The notes beneath the pieces were generated by a model. That model ran no database searches. It was given only the letters and a program-made list of their open reading frames with translations, and had not been told where the DNA came from. This document shows, piece by piece, positions 63,555 through 64,000 of a DNA stretch of 64,000 nucleotides. Every line of letters starts with the position of its first letter. Position 1 is the first letter of the stretch. The position numbers were made by a program, and so were the translations under genes. The DNA comes from Lacinutrix sp. WUR7 (lineage in GTDB: Bacteria > Bacteroidota > Bacteroidia > Flavobacteriales > Flavobacteriaceae), in contig NZ_CP045067.1 in NCBI RefSeq assembly GCF_016864015.1, forward strand, positions 3,916,001-3,980,000, written 5' to 3'.

Positions 63555-63562
63555 CAAATATA
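63555..63562 (-). promoter_or_regulatory. -7 box TATATTTG of YhhN-like gene 2
   Basis: Exact TAnnTTTG, 41 nt before the ATG at 63513. Confidence 0.5.
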
Positions 63563-63631
63563 AATAAAAAATGTAATTTATCTTAAATTAATGATCTTTA
63601 TCGGTTTAAACCTCAAAAAAACTTACCAGAA

Positions 63632-64000
63632 TTAATCAAGCATTTGTAAGAATTCCTGTTCAGAAATTAATGATACTCCCAATTTCTCTGCTTTTTCTTT
63701 TTTACTTGGTCCCATTTTGTCTCCTGCTACAATATAACTCGTTTTAGCAGATATAGAAGACGAAACTTTACCACCATTATCTTCTATTAATTTTTTAAGC
63801 TCGGTTCTGGAAACAACCTCAAAAACTCCCGAAACGACAAATATTTTATTTTCTAATTTGTTGGTTTGATTAGCTAATTTTTCAGCAGAAACTTCTAACT
63901 GCACACCAAAACTTCTTAGTTTTTCAATGGTATTTCTGTTTTCTTCCGAAGCAAAAAACAGCACAACACTTTCCGCTATTTTAATCCCTATTTCATCTAC
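63632..64000 (-). CDS. ligA: NAD-dependent DNA ligase LigA, C-terminal part, cut by window edge
   Basis: The reverse-strand frame runs to the window end and reads VDEIGIKIAESVVLFFASEENR, the last helix-hairpin-helix region of LigA. The C-terminal BRCT domain follows: KIFVVSGVFEVVSRTELKKLIEDNGGKVSSSISAKTSYIVAGDKMGPSKKEKAEKLGVSLISEQEFLQML. About 122 residues are visible; the adenylation and OB domains lie beyond the window. Confidence 0.93.
   Translation of the reverse strand, partial: VDEIGIKIAESVVLFFASEENRNTIEKLRSFGVQLEVSAEKLANQTNKLENKIFVVSGVFEVVSRTELKKLIEDNGGKVSSSISAKTSYIVAGDKMGPSKKEKAEKLGVSLISEQEFLQMLD

Noticed and set aside
63555-63610. CGAT-type site in the promoter of the second YhhN-like gene
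   Set aside because: The nearest word, CGGT at 63602, is one base off the common spacing and has no partner 20 bp away, so it was not added to the regulon.
1-64000. tRNA/rRNA genes, CRISPR arrays, insertion sequences or prophage
   Set aside because: No cloverleaf-like sequence, regularly spaced repeat array, transposase or phage structural gene was recognised. The tail-fibre-like repeats at 18.0-19.5 kb belong to a protein with a T9SS sorting domain.

Overview
The window is AT-rich chromosomal DNA from a marine-type Flavobacteriaceae bacterium (Bacteroidota). The evidence is the gene content (fused CcsB/CcsA, PorD, RprX/RprY-like pair, several DUF families typical of flavobacteria), Por-type (T9SS) C-terminal sorting domains on secreted proteins, the lack of Shine-Dalgarno sequences, and many copies of the Bacteroidota promoter core TAnnTTTG. 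I saw no rRNA, tRNA, CRISPR, phage or transposase. The closest genus cannot be decided from the sequence alone.

Layout. 1-5.9 kb: end of an RluE-type pseudouridine synthase, a small conserved protein, mscL, a giant cytochrome c maturation protein and a truncated haemoglobin. 5.9-9.5 kb: a forward cluster of DUF2520 protein, KdsC-like phosphatase, UbiA prenyltransferase, Maf and a small MscS channel. 9.5-18 kb: secreted PIG-L deacetylase, a 33-residue membrane microprotein, a sodium:solute symporter, a DUF3124/YtxJ pair and clpB. 18-25.9 kb: a T9SS-exported fibre-like protein, mqo, an OmpW porin, deoC-deoD, a lipoprotein, smpB, pcm and an orphan secreted protein. 26-36.5 kb: oxidoreductase, 3-hydroxybutyryl-CoA dehydrogenase, DUF1015, YggS, exonuclease/GIY-YIG protein, DUF3857 protein, a K+ channel, miaA and a DUF5995 protein. 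36.5-41.5 kb: two-component system, coaE, YbbR-like protein and glycosyltransferase. 41.6-52.1 kb: a sulfotransferase, then four tandem genes for T9SS-exported multidomain proteins. 52.3-59.8 kb: the reverse-strand set fabI, recN, porD, coaBC, rpoZ (omega), bamD, dapA and DUF6913. 59.9-64 kb: a 5'-nucleotidase split over two genes, two paralogous multi-pass membrane proteins and the end of ligA.

The most interesting part is 42.8-53.1 kb. Four secreted proteins have different passenger domains but share a signal peptide, an almost identical sorting domain, near-identical terminators and the same promoter layout. In each promoter a TAnnTTTA-like -7 box lies at a fixed distance from two CGAT-type sites exactly 20 bp apart. 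A fifth gene (62343, a YhhN-like membrane protein) has a CGAT site at the identical distance from its -7 box. A degraded 3' end of fabI plus a copy of its terminator lies between two of the four genes, a scar of the tandem duplication that built the array.

Other points of note: two essential-type reading frames (miaA and the exonuclease/GIY-YIG protein) have no ATG, GTG or TTG that would keep their first catalytic motif; at least five genes have the -7 box only 5-6 nt before the ATG, implying leaderless mRNAs; and several interspersed palindromic repeats lie between genes.
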